A stretch of DNA of 64,000 bases, from NCBI GenBank assembly GCA_013399875.1, contig VXAZ01007517.1:124001-188000 (forward strand), in the 5' to 3' direction. Below are positions 12,501 through 24,450 of the stretch, in pieces (position 1 is the stretch's first letter; every line of letters starts with the position of its first letter). The stretch is from Gymnorhina tibicen (Eukaryota; Chordata; Aves; Passeriformes; Artamidae). The notes beneath the pieces were generated by a model. The model had not been told where the DNA came from. It searched no databases and saw only the letters and a program-made list of their open reading frames with translations. Position numbers and translations under genes: made by a program.

Positions 12501-15500
12501 GCCACTCAGCAGCCTTTGAGCTAAAAAACCCCTCACCATTTCCATGTGACCTTATGAATGCTAAGCCTCCACATGATTTCAAACAAGTAGCTGAATGCAT
12601 TCATACAAGCCAAATGCCCAGGTGGGTATGAAATGCAAAGTCCCTCCCTCTGGTGCAGAAGGCCCTGTGCTTTGAGTGAGAGAGGCTGGGACACCACTGT
12701 GAGTGGGCTGGACATTTGTGTGCCCCGTTCCCATGGCCTGCCTGGACCAGATGGGACAGGGACGGGACCCTGGGCTGGGTAGATTCTGATCCCACCTGGT
12801 TGTGTGTAACCATGACTGTGCTCTCTTGTAGTGAGTAATAAGACTAGAGGGGAAAAAAATTCAGCTGATTTTACATGATAATTAATATATTTGTAAGGGA
12901 AATTGCATGATGTGGTGAGTACAGTGCAGCCTCCTCATCTTTTAGACTCTTTCCAGCCTTTTCCTTCTCACTTCAGTCACAGCCATTTCCAAGTGTCTGA
13001 TTTGAAGGCCTGATCCATGTTATATCAAATAAAAGATCAAATCCCTTGTTTTTCCAGGAGCAGGGCCAAAAGTGAAACTCCTGTGTTTTGTCTGGATTCA
13101 ACCCCAGTTTCTTGCTGATATTAGAGATACTTGGAATTTGGCCCACATGGTTTAAAAATCTCAGGAGCTTTGAGGAAAGTAGGAAGGTAGTGTCAGATTT
13201 TTGACAAAAATATATGCTGGAGAAAAACCTTCAGGTTTTAGCTGAAGTTCACACAGTTACTCCTGTTCTAGATGAATCATAATAAATCCTTTATCCTAAT
13301 TATACTCAGGATTTCATCACTCTCTGCAGAGATTATGACTTAAGAAGAGGAAAAGAAAATGGTTGCAAAATATGGGAAACACAAAAGAGACTTTTGCATA
13401 CACTTACACTCTGTAACAATGAACCAGCATTGTCCAGGTCCCCAGTAAATATTCAGAGCATTTTATAAACACAATAAGGTTTGTGAGTTAATGAGAACAC
13501 AATACCTGGGTGCTGCAAAGCATTTGTACTAATTAGATAACATCCTTTACCCAAACACAAGGATGAAATATCACATAAGAGAAGCAGCAATGAAAATGTT
13601 GCAAATGAATGCCTAAATGTAGGTTTTTTGTCTATAGTAAGAATGAAAATCTATTGTTCAGTCTTCAGAAAAGGTGTCAATAAGCAGTGTTTTTTCCCAG
13701 CATGTTTGAAATTCAGAACACTGTTTAAATACCTCACTGTGGAGTTAAGAGTCTATTTAAGGTCTTGCTATTGATGTTTCACCTGGTAAATATTTGAGGA
13801 ATTTGCAATAAATATTTTTTTTCACATTTTTTCTCAGTTGTGTACGAACCAACAAGTCCTGTGAATTTTTAAAGGCAGATTTGTGTTGCTCCCTGCTGCA
13901 CAGTATATAGGAATTCCAGGTATTTTATAGAAATTATCGAGAGTTGCATATGAGTTGTTGCTATTTTATGCTAAAAGACGTTTGTTAGGTGTTGATGTTC
14001 TGATCTCACAAATATTTATGCCAATAAATAACTTGAGTCAAAGGGGAAACATTGCTTATATGTGTGACATCAGTTACAATCACAAAAATGTGCAGGACTG
14101 GGGTTTCATCTTGTAAACCTTCATTTGCTGAAATTAAAATCGTAAGAGGTCGTGTTATTTTAAATAGCATACATTTTGACAATATCTTTTGGATATTTCA
14201 TCTCATAGGGTGCTGCCCATAATTTAATGGTTTATTATTGGAGTGACTCTACTGCAACCAGGCGACAGGGCTGTTTGTGCCTTCTACATGAAGGAGTATG
14301 GGATCACCCTTCTGACTCAGTCTCCCTTGGGTTTCACTGCAGCTGCCCAGAACTGCTCTGGGATCTCAGCAGCAAAGTCTTTCCACCAGGAAATGTCAAA
14401 ACGCAAAATCCAGTATTTTTTCAGAAATATGTTGGATTTGATCAAACCCACTTTGAGAGTTGCTTTTAAAAGTAAAAAAAAAAAAAAAAATTGAATAAAA
14501 AATTCTGATTAAATTTAGAGAGGCCCATTGCAGACTAGCAGAGCAGAGAAGCATCTGCCAGTTTTCAGGAGCCCTGTTTTCATTAACTGGTTGAGCTTGG
14601 GCAGAGGTAGAGACTTAAACCTTGTTCCCACACAGAGGCAGCCTGGCTGTTTGGTTTACCCTACTCTTCACTTGCCACATTTCCTGGCCAGTCCCAAGGG
14701 TGGTGTGTACTCCTGACACATCAGTACATGCAGGGAATTACAGCAAAAGCATCGAGTACTGCAAGCTCTCTGGAAGGGCAGCAGCACCACACCTCGAGTA
14801 CATCCGTGCCCCAGGATTGCCTCTGAACAGTAAAGTAGCTAAAGAACAAAATTATACAAAATGCAAGCCATCAATATACACATTTTCATGGTGGGAACTC
14901 TGTGAAATGGTGACCTTTTGTTTTCTAAAGGGAATCTATCCAACTGCCTGCCAGGTTATTACAGCAGCAGAGTTGCATCACTCCCAAGTACACTACAGAG
15001 AGCACCAGTATAAAGGCATCAGAACAATGAAAGATGACTGTGACAATTATTATGTGGGACGTAGCTCTTGCCTTATTAAGCAATCTGTTTCCCACTCCTT
15101 TAGGACAACCTGAATGTGCTTTCAGCAATCTTGCTTCATTCCCTGGCAGGACAAAGATTACAAGGCTTTTAGAAAGGAGCCTGAGATGGGAGAACCCTTT
15201 TAAAACTATTTAGGGACTAGTTCAGTCCCTGGAGAAAATTTGTTTTAGGTAAAGACAACGTAAAACCAGATCAACAGGAAATTCTTGTCAAGGACTTAGA
15301 AACAAACAACTGCTGCACGGAGCATCCTAACTTCAAACACCTTAATGCAATAATTTGTTTTTAATCATCCATGAGATGGAAAATATGAGGAAAATGTAAT
15401 ATAAATGTCCAAGAATAACAGCGGTTAGTTGTTTGGATTTAAAATCAAAGGCAGTTTCCGTGCTGTTGAAGGTTTCCATACCAATGGGCCTGGGGGAACT

Positions 15501-17415
15501 CAGGGTGCAGGAGGCTTCCATCTGCCAAGGACAGGAATAAGTTGCGCTTGTCCTCCTCATATCCTCCTGCAGCCCCATGTGCTGGGATAGCACTGCAAGG
15601 AGCTGTGCTGACAGGGCAGTGTGGCTTTGCTGACGCTCCTTGGGGGTGAGTGAGCCTGGTTTGAATCATTCCTCTTGGGGAGATCCTTACCTGGTGCCAA
15701 AGCTTCGCTCCAGCCATGCCTGGCAGCCGCCTCACCTGGACCATTGGAGTGTCCGCAGGCGCTGCCAGTGCTGGGACCCCACCGAGCACTCTGAGAGGTC
15801 TAGAGACAAAGTAGTTAGAGGTCCACCTGGGAAAGGCCCTTCTTATTTCCACGGTGACAAAAATAAAATATTTCTACCCTCTTTGCAGGGGCTCTCAAGC
15901 CTGGTTTGGGATAGAAAGGAAATAAATTTTTATCGTGGGGAAATGGAACACAGAAAATCTCCGACGCACCTGACTATTTCTTTTGGTACCTAAATACCTT
16001 TGAAAGTCCTGCCTTGAGTGCCAAAGTGATGATGGATCACACAGTATTTCCTTTTTATTATTGCACTGCATCCTTTGGGCCTCACATTAACATAATTAGG
16101 GCCATATGGCACCAGAATCTTTGTTGGTTCAAACTGATGCAGCTCCTTTGAAGTCAGAAAGCCTGTACCAGTTTATACCTGCTGAAGATTTGGTTTATGG
16201 TCTGGGAAATAAGGGGGGGGTGGTGAAGGGACCCAGGCACTTTTGTAGTTAATTAAGAACTACATAGATGTATTTGTGCCCCGCTGCTGCTGTCCACCAG
16301 GAGCAGTGCCTAAAGTGCCTTCATGACTGTAATATCATTTGTGTGATTACCTCTCACTGTCAGCTGCTGTGCCTCTCCTTGTGACTCAGAGTGTTTCAGT
16401 GGCTGCAGGTAAAACTGCATGCAGTGAGTCAGAGTCAGTCAGCCACCTCTGGATAGCAACCAAAAACATCCCATTCCCATTCACTTGGTCTTAAGGAGGC
16501 AAAGAATTGCCTGAGCAACAGTAGTCTCTGTGCAAAGGAATTATTCTCACTTTTTTCCCCTTGAATTTATTGTGAAAACACTTGACACTTCTGAGTAAAT
16601 AAATTCTTATGAAAATATCTGCTGGGTAACACCAAAAAGATAACGAAATGTAGAGAAAGTAAGTAACATAAATCCAAAGCAGAAGGCTGTGGAATTAGAG
16701 CCATGGAGCAGAGAAATACTGTGACTGGATGAAGCTTCAAAGCCCAGAACCAAAATTCACACTCCTGAACCTTTATACAAGGCACCCAGATAAAAGTACC
16801 TTACAGTGTCAGAAGTGTTGCAACTGGTGTCACTGAAAGCTCTGAGCTGTCAGTACCTGGAAAACTCTGGTAACTGGCCACTGGAAAGTAGAGTCATGTC
16901 TGTTGAGAAACTGAAATGTGGATTTGTGCATCCACATTCTGCCCAGTTCCTGTAAGGATCCTAAAATGATGTTTCAATTCCAAACACTTCCCAGTTTTGA
17001 GGCAGCTCATATTCACATCTAACCAAGGCTGGTCTTGAGTGGATCAGACACCCACGTCCTGCAGGAGCCATGGTCTGAGCCACAGGGCTGGCTGTCCTCC
17101 ACCCCCTACCCCAACTCACTCCCAGGGCTCAGACCTATCCTGGGATGCAGCAGCCCAGGTCACCACACGAAATGCACTCCTGGAAGTCCCCCAGCAGCAC
17201 CAGTTGGCACCAAAATGGGCCCAATACAGAGTTTTCTGCTTCGCAGTGCTGAAGGTCACGTGGAGAGAAGGATAATCTGAGTGCTCGGCTGTGGGCAGCA
17301 AATACCCAACCTAAGTCTGGAGCCCAAACATGCCTTGACCACTTTGCAAATGCCATACTCTGCCTGTCAGCTGAGCCACACTGTGGTCACTGCCTTTTAA
17401 ATAACCCCTTTTAAT
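6501..17415. other. Long non-coding stretch, no recognised genes
   Basis: Nearly 11 kb in which I recognise no exon, RNA gene or transposon. Simple-sequence items are a T-rich tract at about 8975-9030, a short 'cttatcccctt' duplication at about 10918-10940, an A17 run at 14474-14490 and a G-run near 16213. The part at 13380-14170 is AT-rich with several homeobox-like TAATTAG/ATAAAT words. Open frames of up to 163 codons (14622-15113 plus; 15445-15852 minus) have no domain-like features and many are overlapped by frames on the other strand. Confidence 0.5.
14474..14490 (+). repeat. Poly(A) tract (A17)
   Basis: An uninterrupted run of 17 adenines follows 'ttttaaaagt' and is followed by 'ttgaataaaa'. 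There is no AATAAA at the expected distance upstream and no target-site duplication that I can see, so I read it as a mononucleotide repeat rather than the tail of a processed retrocopy. Confidence 0.8.
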
Positions 17416-17482
17416 CATAGAATCACACAATATGCTGTGTTGGAAGGGACCCATCAGGGCAATCGAGTCCAACTCCTAAGGA
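17416..17482 (-). mobile_element. CR1 LINE fragment, 3' end, antisense
   Basis: The plus strand reads 'aatcatagaatcacacaata', 'tgctgtgttggaagggaccc', 'atcagggcaatcgagtccaa', 'ctcc', which is the complement of a CR1 3' terminus (terminal octamer-like ATTCTATGATT followed by the conserved GGGTCCCTTCCAAC box). The 3' end of the element therefore lies at the left. Only about 65 bp are clear. A second CR1 tail in the opposite orientation begins about 220 bp to the right. Confidence 0.9.
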
Positions 17483-17699
17483 AAGAAGGCAAATTTTGGT
17501 CTCAGAAGGTCCTTGAGATGTGTAGTAAAGGGGGTCTGAGATTGCACTGTCTGCTTTTTCCAGCTCTCTCAGTTTGCCTAAGAACATGTAACCACTCCAT
17601 GCAACATGAGCTCTTCCTGTGTCCTTGGGTGAGAACAGCAGCATTGTGACCTCTCCGTGTTCTCAGGCACCAGGGTTTGATTGGGGGTATTTATATCAC
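17483..17699. other. Spacer between two CR1 tails
   Basis: No gene is recognised. The sequence may include decayed CR1 text extending from either neighbour, but I could not align it by eye with confidence. Confidence 0.4.
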
Positions 17700-17815
17700 A
17701 GGCATATCCATGAGAGTGGAAGCTGTCCCTGCCCATGGTGAGGGGGTTGGAACTGGATGATTGCTGAGGTCCCTTCCGACACAAACCCTTCTATGGCTGC
17801 ATGATTCAATCAGAT
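17700..17815 (+). mobile_element. CR1 LINE fragment, 3' end
   Basis: Markers in sense order are 'ggaagctgtccctgcccatg', 'gtgagggggttggaactgga', 'tgattgctgaggtcccttcc' and a decayed terminus 'cttctatggctgcatgattc'. These correspond to the CR1 3' sequence 'gtgtccctgcccatggcagg...ggttggaactggatgatctt...ggtcccttccaac...ttctatgattc'. It is in the opposite orientation to the CR1 fragment at about 17416-17482, so the two 3' ends point away from each other. Confidence 0.88.
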
Positions 17816-20279
17816 ATAAAGGCAGCTCCTGAGAAAAGGGAAACAATCAGCTCTTCCCAGGTGCCAGCAGGGAGAGAGCAGTAGCAGGACGAGGTGCAGA
17901 GGTGCCAGGCAGAGCCCCTGCCAGCCAGGCACAGTGTGCCAGATGTTGCTGGAGCCAGGGATGCTGGGCAGAGGTCTGTGTTTGCCCTCGGTGTAGCCAA
18001 TTTTCCAGATCACATCTGTTCTTAATCTTCTGCTACTATGCACAGTTAAATATTTCACAGTGGTTTTATCAGCCAGCTCTCAGCTGGGACTAGGAGCTGG
18101 TTATTCTGAGGAATTTTCTACTTCTAAATTAGACTATCACAGCGCAGAGAGAGCTCATCTCTGACCACAGCTTCAGCACATGAGGATTCCCCCCACATCT
18201 CACTGGGTGGCAAATTGATTTTATGTGGCCATCACCTCTTGGTAGCAATAATGAAGATCAGCAGCCTTTCGTTAGAAGATGTTCAGGTAAGCAAAGCAGT
18301 GTCAAGCTTTGAACAGACTAAAGAATGTGGATTTAGACAATGAGACCAAAATTTGGTCTGTGTGAGAAAGTTACTTCCCCAAAAGAAATTTTAAACCCCT
18401 CCTTCATCTCATATCTCATCAATGCAAATCAATCTAATCCAAATACATAAAAATTTTACTATTGAGATGAACAGATTGCAAAAAGACTTGGCTAGTTGTG
18501 AGGATTTCTAAGAAGGGGAGAAGTGTAGGTCATCAGGGATGGCTGTTTAGAGTCACTCAATACAATATGGGGTCATTCAGTCCCTCATTCGTGGGAAGAG
18601 GGGAAGCTCTGGCTCCGGCAGGTTGGTGGAGTGAGGGACAGTACTTTCCTCCATCCTCTTCCTCTCTGTGATGCAGAAAAAGTGGAGAATAGTGTTCTAA
18701 ATAGCAGCACACAGAGTAATTATCAAACTGTAGTGACTGTTTTACCATAAAATTCAGCAATTGATTCCTTATCTGCATATGCAGTAATGTGAGTGAAGAA
18801 GCTGAATTCTTAACACTTTTTGACTACCTCAACTTGAAAAATCCTAGCTTATCGTCAGTGTTTTGGTGATGATGCCACTGTTTTAATGTGGTTACATAAC
18901 TCACAGCAATTAAAAGCATTTCATTAAACTTGTTTTGCAGGTTATATCACTTTATACTTCACAAGTGCCCTCCATGAAATCATCTTTGTACTTTTGGTAA
19001 GCATTCATTATATCCTGTGCCACTCCAGTAAGGTTTGGCAGGAATGTCACAGTCAAATTGGTTTGACAGAGCAAACACCTGCAGGTGCTGGAAGAGATCA
19101 AGAAGATTGATTTGGGGGGCTCAAGACTGCATAATTCAGACTTCTTTAGCCCTATCCCAAACCAGCAGAGTCGGGACGGTGGAAGATATTGAGCTTTGAC
19201 CTCCAAAAGCCTTTATGCGTTCAGGTTTCAGAGCAGGGCACTTCCCTGGATAGGGATAAGTAGCAGAACAGGGTTGATGCTGCTTAAAGTGTAGATGTTG
19301 GAGAAACTGGAGTGAGAGCTGTTTTGCTTGGCTGCAACAAGCCAAAAGATTAAGGTTCAACCCTCCCCTCTCCTGGTCTAACTTTATGTTTTGCCTAATG
19401 CTGGAATGACACAAAATGCTCCTGGCAAGGGGAAAACATGAGTTTCCATCTGCCCATGGTGAGGACAAGGTCAGACCTAGACTGGTTACTCCTTTCTGGG
19501 AGTGCTCCCCGAGCTGTGGTGTTTCTGCACTCACTCAGGTGTTGAGGAAGCCACTGTGGCTTCTCTGGACTTCTCTGGCCTTTGTGCTTTGTGTTAGGGG
19601 CCAGAAAATGACCATCCCCTTAAGCAGAGAGTGGCTTGAGAGGAGGGTACGGGGCAAGAGGAGGGAAACTAGGAGAAATGTGGGAATTGGTTGATGATAA
19701 GAGTCAACCTGTGTAGGGAACCATATTCACAGTCCCATGTAAAGCTTTTCCTAGCTGGCAAGGGAACAGGTATGTCCTGGAGCATATCACCAAGCTGGTG
19801 CCTATGCCAGGCTGGCAGCATTGGCAGCCACCTGCCAGTTCATCACACCCTGGTTCTGTCTGAGTCCATCACGGAGACCATTACCAGCAAACCTGGCGTT
19901 GCCCTGTGCTGTTTACTCTTCCTCCCACACCCCTTTTCTGTCTTACACCAGCTAAAAGTAAGTACCCAAAGTTTCTGAAATGCATCCAGTCCCACCAGTG
20001 TCCACTTCCAGGTGACTGGAATCCCAAATATAAACTGTTCCAACCTATTTCTCGCTTGAGTCCAAGCACTCCCAACTTGTCACCATTGACTCTTTTAGTG
20101 TAATTTGGTCACCTTCCTCTAGGGCCCAGGTCCCTGTCATCTAACTTCAGCACCAGGCAGCGGAGCATAAGCTTGGAGCAAACCTTTGCCTCCTCACGGA
20201 AGCATGACAGGAGGGGAAGCAGTCAACCCCTTTGGACCTCATATCCCTGGTATAATACTATTAACTGACTTGGCAGGAA
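17816..20279. other. Non-coding DNA, no recognised feature
   Basis: No exon, RNA gene or repeat is recognised. Open frames at 19136-19534 (minus, 132 codons) and 19416-19978 (plus) overlap on opposite strands and show no recognisable domain. Confidence 0.5.
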
Positions 20280-20560
20280 TAGCATAAGTCTTAATTAGTA
20301 GCTATTTGTAAAGAGCATGCAGATAATTTGAAGTGCAAGATGATGTATTAACCTGAAGAATTAGTCTAATTAAATGCTTGAAATTGCTATTAGATACCTA
20401 ACATTATTAGAGCAGAGGCTTGATATCAATATTGTAATGCAAACACAGTTTTGATTTTCTGTTTTGAAAAATACTGCCATAAATTTAATTACTGATTAAT
20501 TATTTTATCCCCATTAGCAATAGTCATATTTTAAAATAATGTTAGCTTCTCTATGTCTTT
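20280..20560. promoter_or_regulatory. Candidate conserved non-coding element, homeodomain-site rich
   Basis: An AT-rich but complex (non-simple) block with many TAAT cores: 'cttaattagtagctatttgt', 'gaattagtctaattaaatgc', 'atttaattactgattaatta' and 'tattgtaatgcaaac' (octamer-like ATGCAAA). Such clustering is typical of vertebrate developmental enhancers, but base composition alone raises the chance frequency of these words. No conservation or chromatin data were available, so this is only a candidate. Confidence 0.25.
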
Positions 20561-22579
20561 CATGCAGACATGACTAACAATGGCTTTTCTTTCTAAGAAA
20601 TTAATGTCTGAGACGAAAACACAGGAAAATATCCTTTTTTTTTTTTTTAAATAATCTTTCAAAGGACTATAATATGCAAATTTGGCTCCACAGTGAATTG
20701 ATATGGACAGAAGTGTAAATTTTCCATCCAGGCAGATTCAGAGTTTTCTGGGATAAAGGGTTCATGATGCAGAATCTAACAGCGGCTCATAAAAAGCATA
20801 TTCCTGTTCCCCTTTCCCATCCCCTCCCTCTGTTCCCTTGGACCTGTAACAGTACTCTGACCTCATTGTGAACAACATTGTGGTGCTCACCCTTGGGAAC
20901 CATAACCCAACACATACGAAAGAGTTTCTGGGAGACTGAATCCCTGAATCAGCTTACTGTAGAGTAAGACGAGTGGCAGAGCAGAGGAGAGGTGGGAAGA
21001 GACTGTGCAGCCAAGGGTGGAGGAGAAAGCAAAGCAAAGCAGGAGCACTGTTTTAAACACCAATTCCTCCCAAAATGGCTTTATTTGTACATAAAGCCGT
21101 GCTGTCGGAGATGAGGGGCAGCCACCATGGCACACTACTGTCAAGCAAGGAGAAAACAATTAATAGCAACGCAAACCCGTTGTGATCAGAGATGCAGCTG
21201 ATCTCAGGGCTGCTGTAGTATAGATTTGCTGAGGACAGGAGCCAGGAACAAGAACAGTTCCACTGAAACCTCTCTCCTGCTTCCCCATCCATGCAGTACC
21301 ATAAGGAAGTAGGTCAAGAGCCTGTGTTTGATGGTGCAGTGCTGACGAAACAGAGCAGACGTGCACCTACTCTGCACAAAGATAGAAAACATTCGTGTCA
21401 GCTCCAACCAAAGGCTCAGCCAGCCAATAATCGTGTTGCCAACAGGGATCGAAAATGGACACCTAGGGAAAAATATAAGGAAAATGCAAATGTAGCATGA
21501 CACTTGCCCTGTGTACCCTGTCAGCCCACACATGCCCATAGCTTACAGGCTCAGGCACTGTGTAAAGAAGCATTTCATTCTGTGAGTTTTGAATTTGCAT
21601 CTCTTATCTTTGTTTTCATCTTGTAGTGACAGTAAAAGCAGGCAGTTCTTCTCAGCTGTCCCTCTTCATGATTTTACAGACATGTATCTCAAAGTTCTCA
21701 GTTGCCTCTAGTGGTAGATGAATTGAGGCACACATGGGTCTTCCTCATGTAGTGACCATCCTCTCCTTCCTCTCCTCCCTGCTGACCTTCTTGGGTATTC
21801 CCTTCCTGGGTGTGGGAAGCTGGATCCTTGATGGATGGCAGAAAGGATAATATTCTGTAAGGTGATAAGCAAGACATAAAAAGAGGAGAGCCTATACCAT
21901 AAAAATATTGGTCACTCAATTCCCAGAGGAGATACAAGTGAGAAGGCTGGGGTTCCTACGCATGTTCCTTTTCTGTATCAAGGTCTGTCAGTGAGCTATC
22001 CTTCAATCTTCTAGGAAAAATTACTGTTAGTTTTTCCTGGTATAAGACTATTTAAGGAAAATTCTACTGTTCCTTTTATTAACCAAATACTTTGAAGACT
22101 TTCCATAGAGTCATGATTAGTCACTACTGACACATCCCATCTACACTGCTCTAAGAGCTGCACACCATGCCCACTGTATGACCTCTAAGGGAATTGTTTA
22201 AAATGTATTTAAGTGAATCCTTTTTAAGAGGTACTCTCCATGTGCTTAAGGTCAGGTGTTTTAAGGACCTAAATGTGCAGGTAGGGGTTTACCAGAATTT
22301 GGATGTAAGAGTCACACATACGTCACACACCTGAGCACTATGGAAAACGGCACCAGAGCTGAGACACCCATGAAAGTCACATTACAACCCTAAGATACTG
22401 TGGAGAATTTGGAAATCACAGTCTGTGATTTATTTTATAGGTATTTTTATTTTTACTTTTCTTGCCGATTCCTCAGTGTCTCCATCCCATAAGAAGAAGT
22501 AAGAACACATGAAATAAGGCATTCAAGAGAGAGGGACACATCAAGTGAAGTATCTCCAGCAAAAAAAAAGAAGGAAATA
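20561..22579. other. Non-coding DNA, no recognised feature
   Basis: No gene is recognised. A T-run (about 15 T) lies near 20635-20649. Open frames near 20887-21539 on the minus strand overlap in different frames and lack domains. Confidence 0.5.
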
Positions 22580-22965
22580 TCAGCATTGTTGTGCAAAGAC
22601 TCAATAAGACCTCATTTGGTCATCCTAAAATAAGGAAAGACGTATTCAAAGTGCAGCAAGCTCAGAGAAGAGTAGCTTGAATGGCTGGAAGAACTGGGAG
22701 TCTATTAGACATGGAGAAACAAAAACACCTTGGCTCCTTAACCGATCACATCCAAGATTGTGTTGTATCATATGGCTGTTATACAACATGAGAGTACATG
22801 TGAGATGTGGAAGAGATGCTTAAGGAAAAGGAAAATGTTGGTGCAGCAAATTATTTATAAGCTAGCCATGAATAAGGTTAGGCTGGAAACTGGAAAGAAG
22901 TTTCTTCCAGAGGAATGTCACTCTCTGAACCTTTGCCAGAGAAACAAACAATCCAGTCACTTCTA
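22580..22965 (+). mobile_element. Ancient CR1/L3-type LINE fragment, 3' part
   Basis: This highly decayed stretch follows the order of a CR1-clade 3' region in sense orientation: 'caataagacctcatttggtc' (from the 'gacctcacttggagtactg' block), 'agtgcagcaagctcagagaa', then 'aataaggttaggctggaaac' with 'ggaaagaagtttcttccaga' and 'ctctgaacctttgcca'. These words are standard landmarks before the extreme 3' end. The terminal octamer repeats are not seen. The open frame over 22760-22966 is chance. Confidence 0.7.
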
Positions 22966-23389
22966 AACTTAAACAGTTTGTGAAAGGGATTATATCATAA
23001 GGCCACAAGATTATATCACAGCAAGTCTCTGCCAGTCCTATTTGCCAACATCCTTATACCCAGATAGAGCTGAGCCAGACAAAAACAGCCTACATAAACG
23101 GGGAACTTGGCACAGGGACCAGACTGTGAAACTTCCTTGTAAAATTGCAATCAGAAACCTCCTTTTGGGAGATCCACTGAAGAAAGCAAAAACATTCAGT
23201 AAGTATTTGTGTATTGGCAAGAGAGAGAACAGAGGGTTTCTATGGCTTCCCAGACCATTAACAGCACAATGGTGAACTTGTCAGAGAATCAGTGGGTCCA
23301 GGTAACTTGAACTCTAGAGCCACGGAGGAGTTAGGGGAGGGAGACTTAGTGCACCGATGATAAACATTGGAAAAGCTGCAAAGTTCAAG

Positions 23390-24450
23390 AGGGAAGAAAT
23401 GGTCCTATGTTAAGGCAGTCACACATGGAAATCAAGATTATTTGCATAACTACAGGCCAGGTATCCCACCACTCTCGGACAAGGTAATGAGAATAATTTC
23501 ATTAGCAAGATTCATTTCACCAATAAGAGCATAATTCATGGTTCACTGTCTTATTCAGACTAGTTTCATTTAATTATTGGGGGGACTGAACAGCTGAGTG
23601 GTGATGCTAAATATGGCTTTTCAGAGCTTGGTGCTCCTGTAGCATTGCAATTATAAAGACCAGCACACACTGCCAGTGAAGCACACATTAATTGGACTGC
23701 GAACATGCTAATTGATAGGTCTCAAACAGTGACTGTCAGTGGGGAATCATCTAATGATGAACTGCAGGGATCAGTGTATGCTCAATGCTACTCAAAATGT
23801 TCTACACTGTTCTGGGAGCAAATATAAGAAACACTGCTGAGATAATTTGCTGTAGGTGACACAAAGTTTGACAGAATGATAAATAATGATGAAGATAAGG
23901 CTGTCATCCAGAATCATCTGGAGAAAGAGCTAAATTGAGCCCATTCAAACAACCTGTGTTTTAAATTAGCGAGATGGAAAATGACAGGTTTCATAGCAAA
24001 GAGACCTGACCATCTGCAGAGTGAGGCTGCCTCTGAAAAGCCATTAAACTGGAAGGACTGAGGGATCCTATCTGTCAAGCAACGCAATATGAACTCCCAC
24101 GGTGACAGAAGAGGATAAAGCAATTTCTGTCTGTACAAGCAAGGAAGTTGTTTAGTAGCAGCAGAGAAGATATTTTGCCTCTCTAATTGTCTAAAGCTGA
24201 TCCTGAAAAAAAATTCTTGCAGTCCTGGTGCCCTTTTTAAAGTACTCTGGCAAACTGGAGAAGTCAAAAAAAGTGTCATGGGAATTAGCTGAGCAAAACA
24301 ATTCTAATGAGAAATACAGACTCAGCCTCCTCAAATTGTCAAAAACAAGAGTGAAGGGAGTTTGACTAGAGTATATGCATTTGTTTAGCAAAACTGAAAC
24401 CTTAAAAAAAGAAAGGGATAATAAAAGCCTTGTGCAGCCAGGGTTGCACA
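23390..24450 (+). pseudogene. Ancient CR1/L3-type LINE, decayed reverse-transcriptase region
   Basis: About 1 kb of decayed LINE coding sequence of the CR1/L3 clade in sense orientation. Landmarks in order are 'aactacaggccaggtatccc' with 'ggacaaggtaatgagaataa', then 'cagtgactgtcagtgggga', 'gcagggatcagtgtatgctc', 'ctgtaggtgacacaaagttt' (the 'gcagatgacacaaagttt' block, which encodes the region of the YxDD/ADD catalytic motif in intact relatives), 'ggctgtcatccagaatcatc', and near the end 'tcctcaaattgtcaaaaaca' with 'gagtttgactagagtatatg'. All frames are broken by stops and indels. It is a very old insertion, more like the CR1/L3 lineages of turtles and crocodiles than young avian CR1. Family assignment is by eye only. 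Confidence 0.7.
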
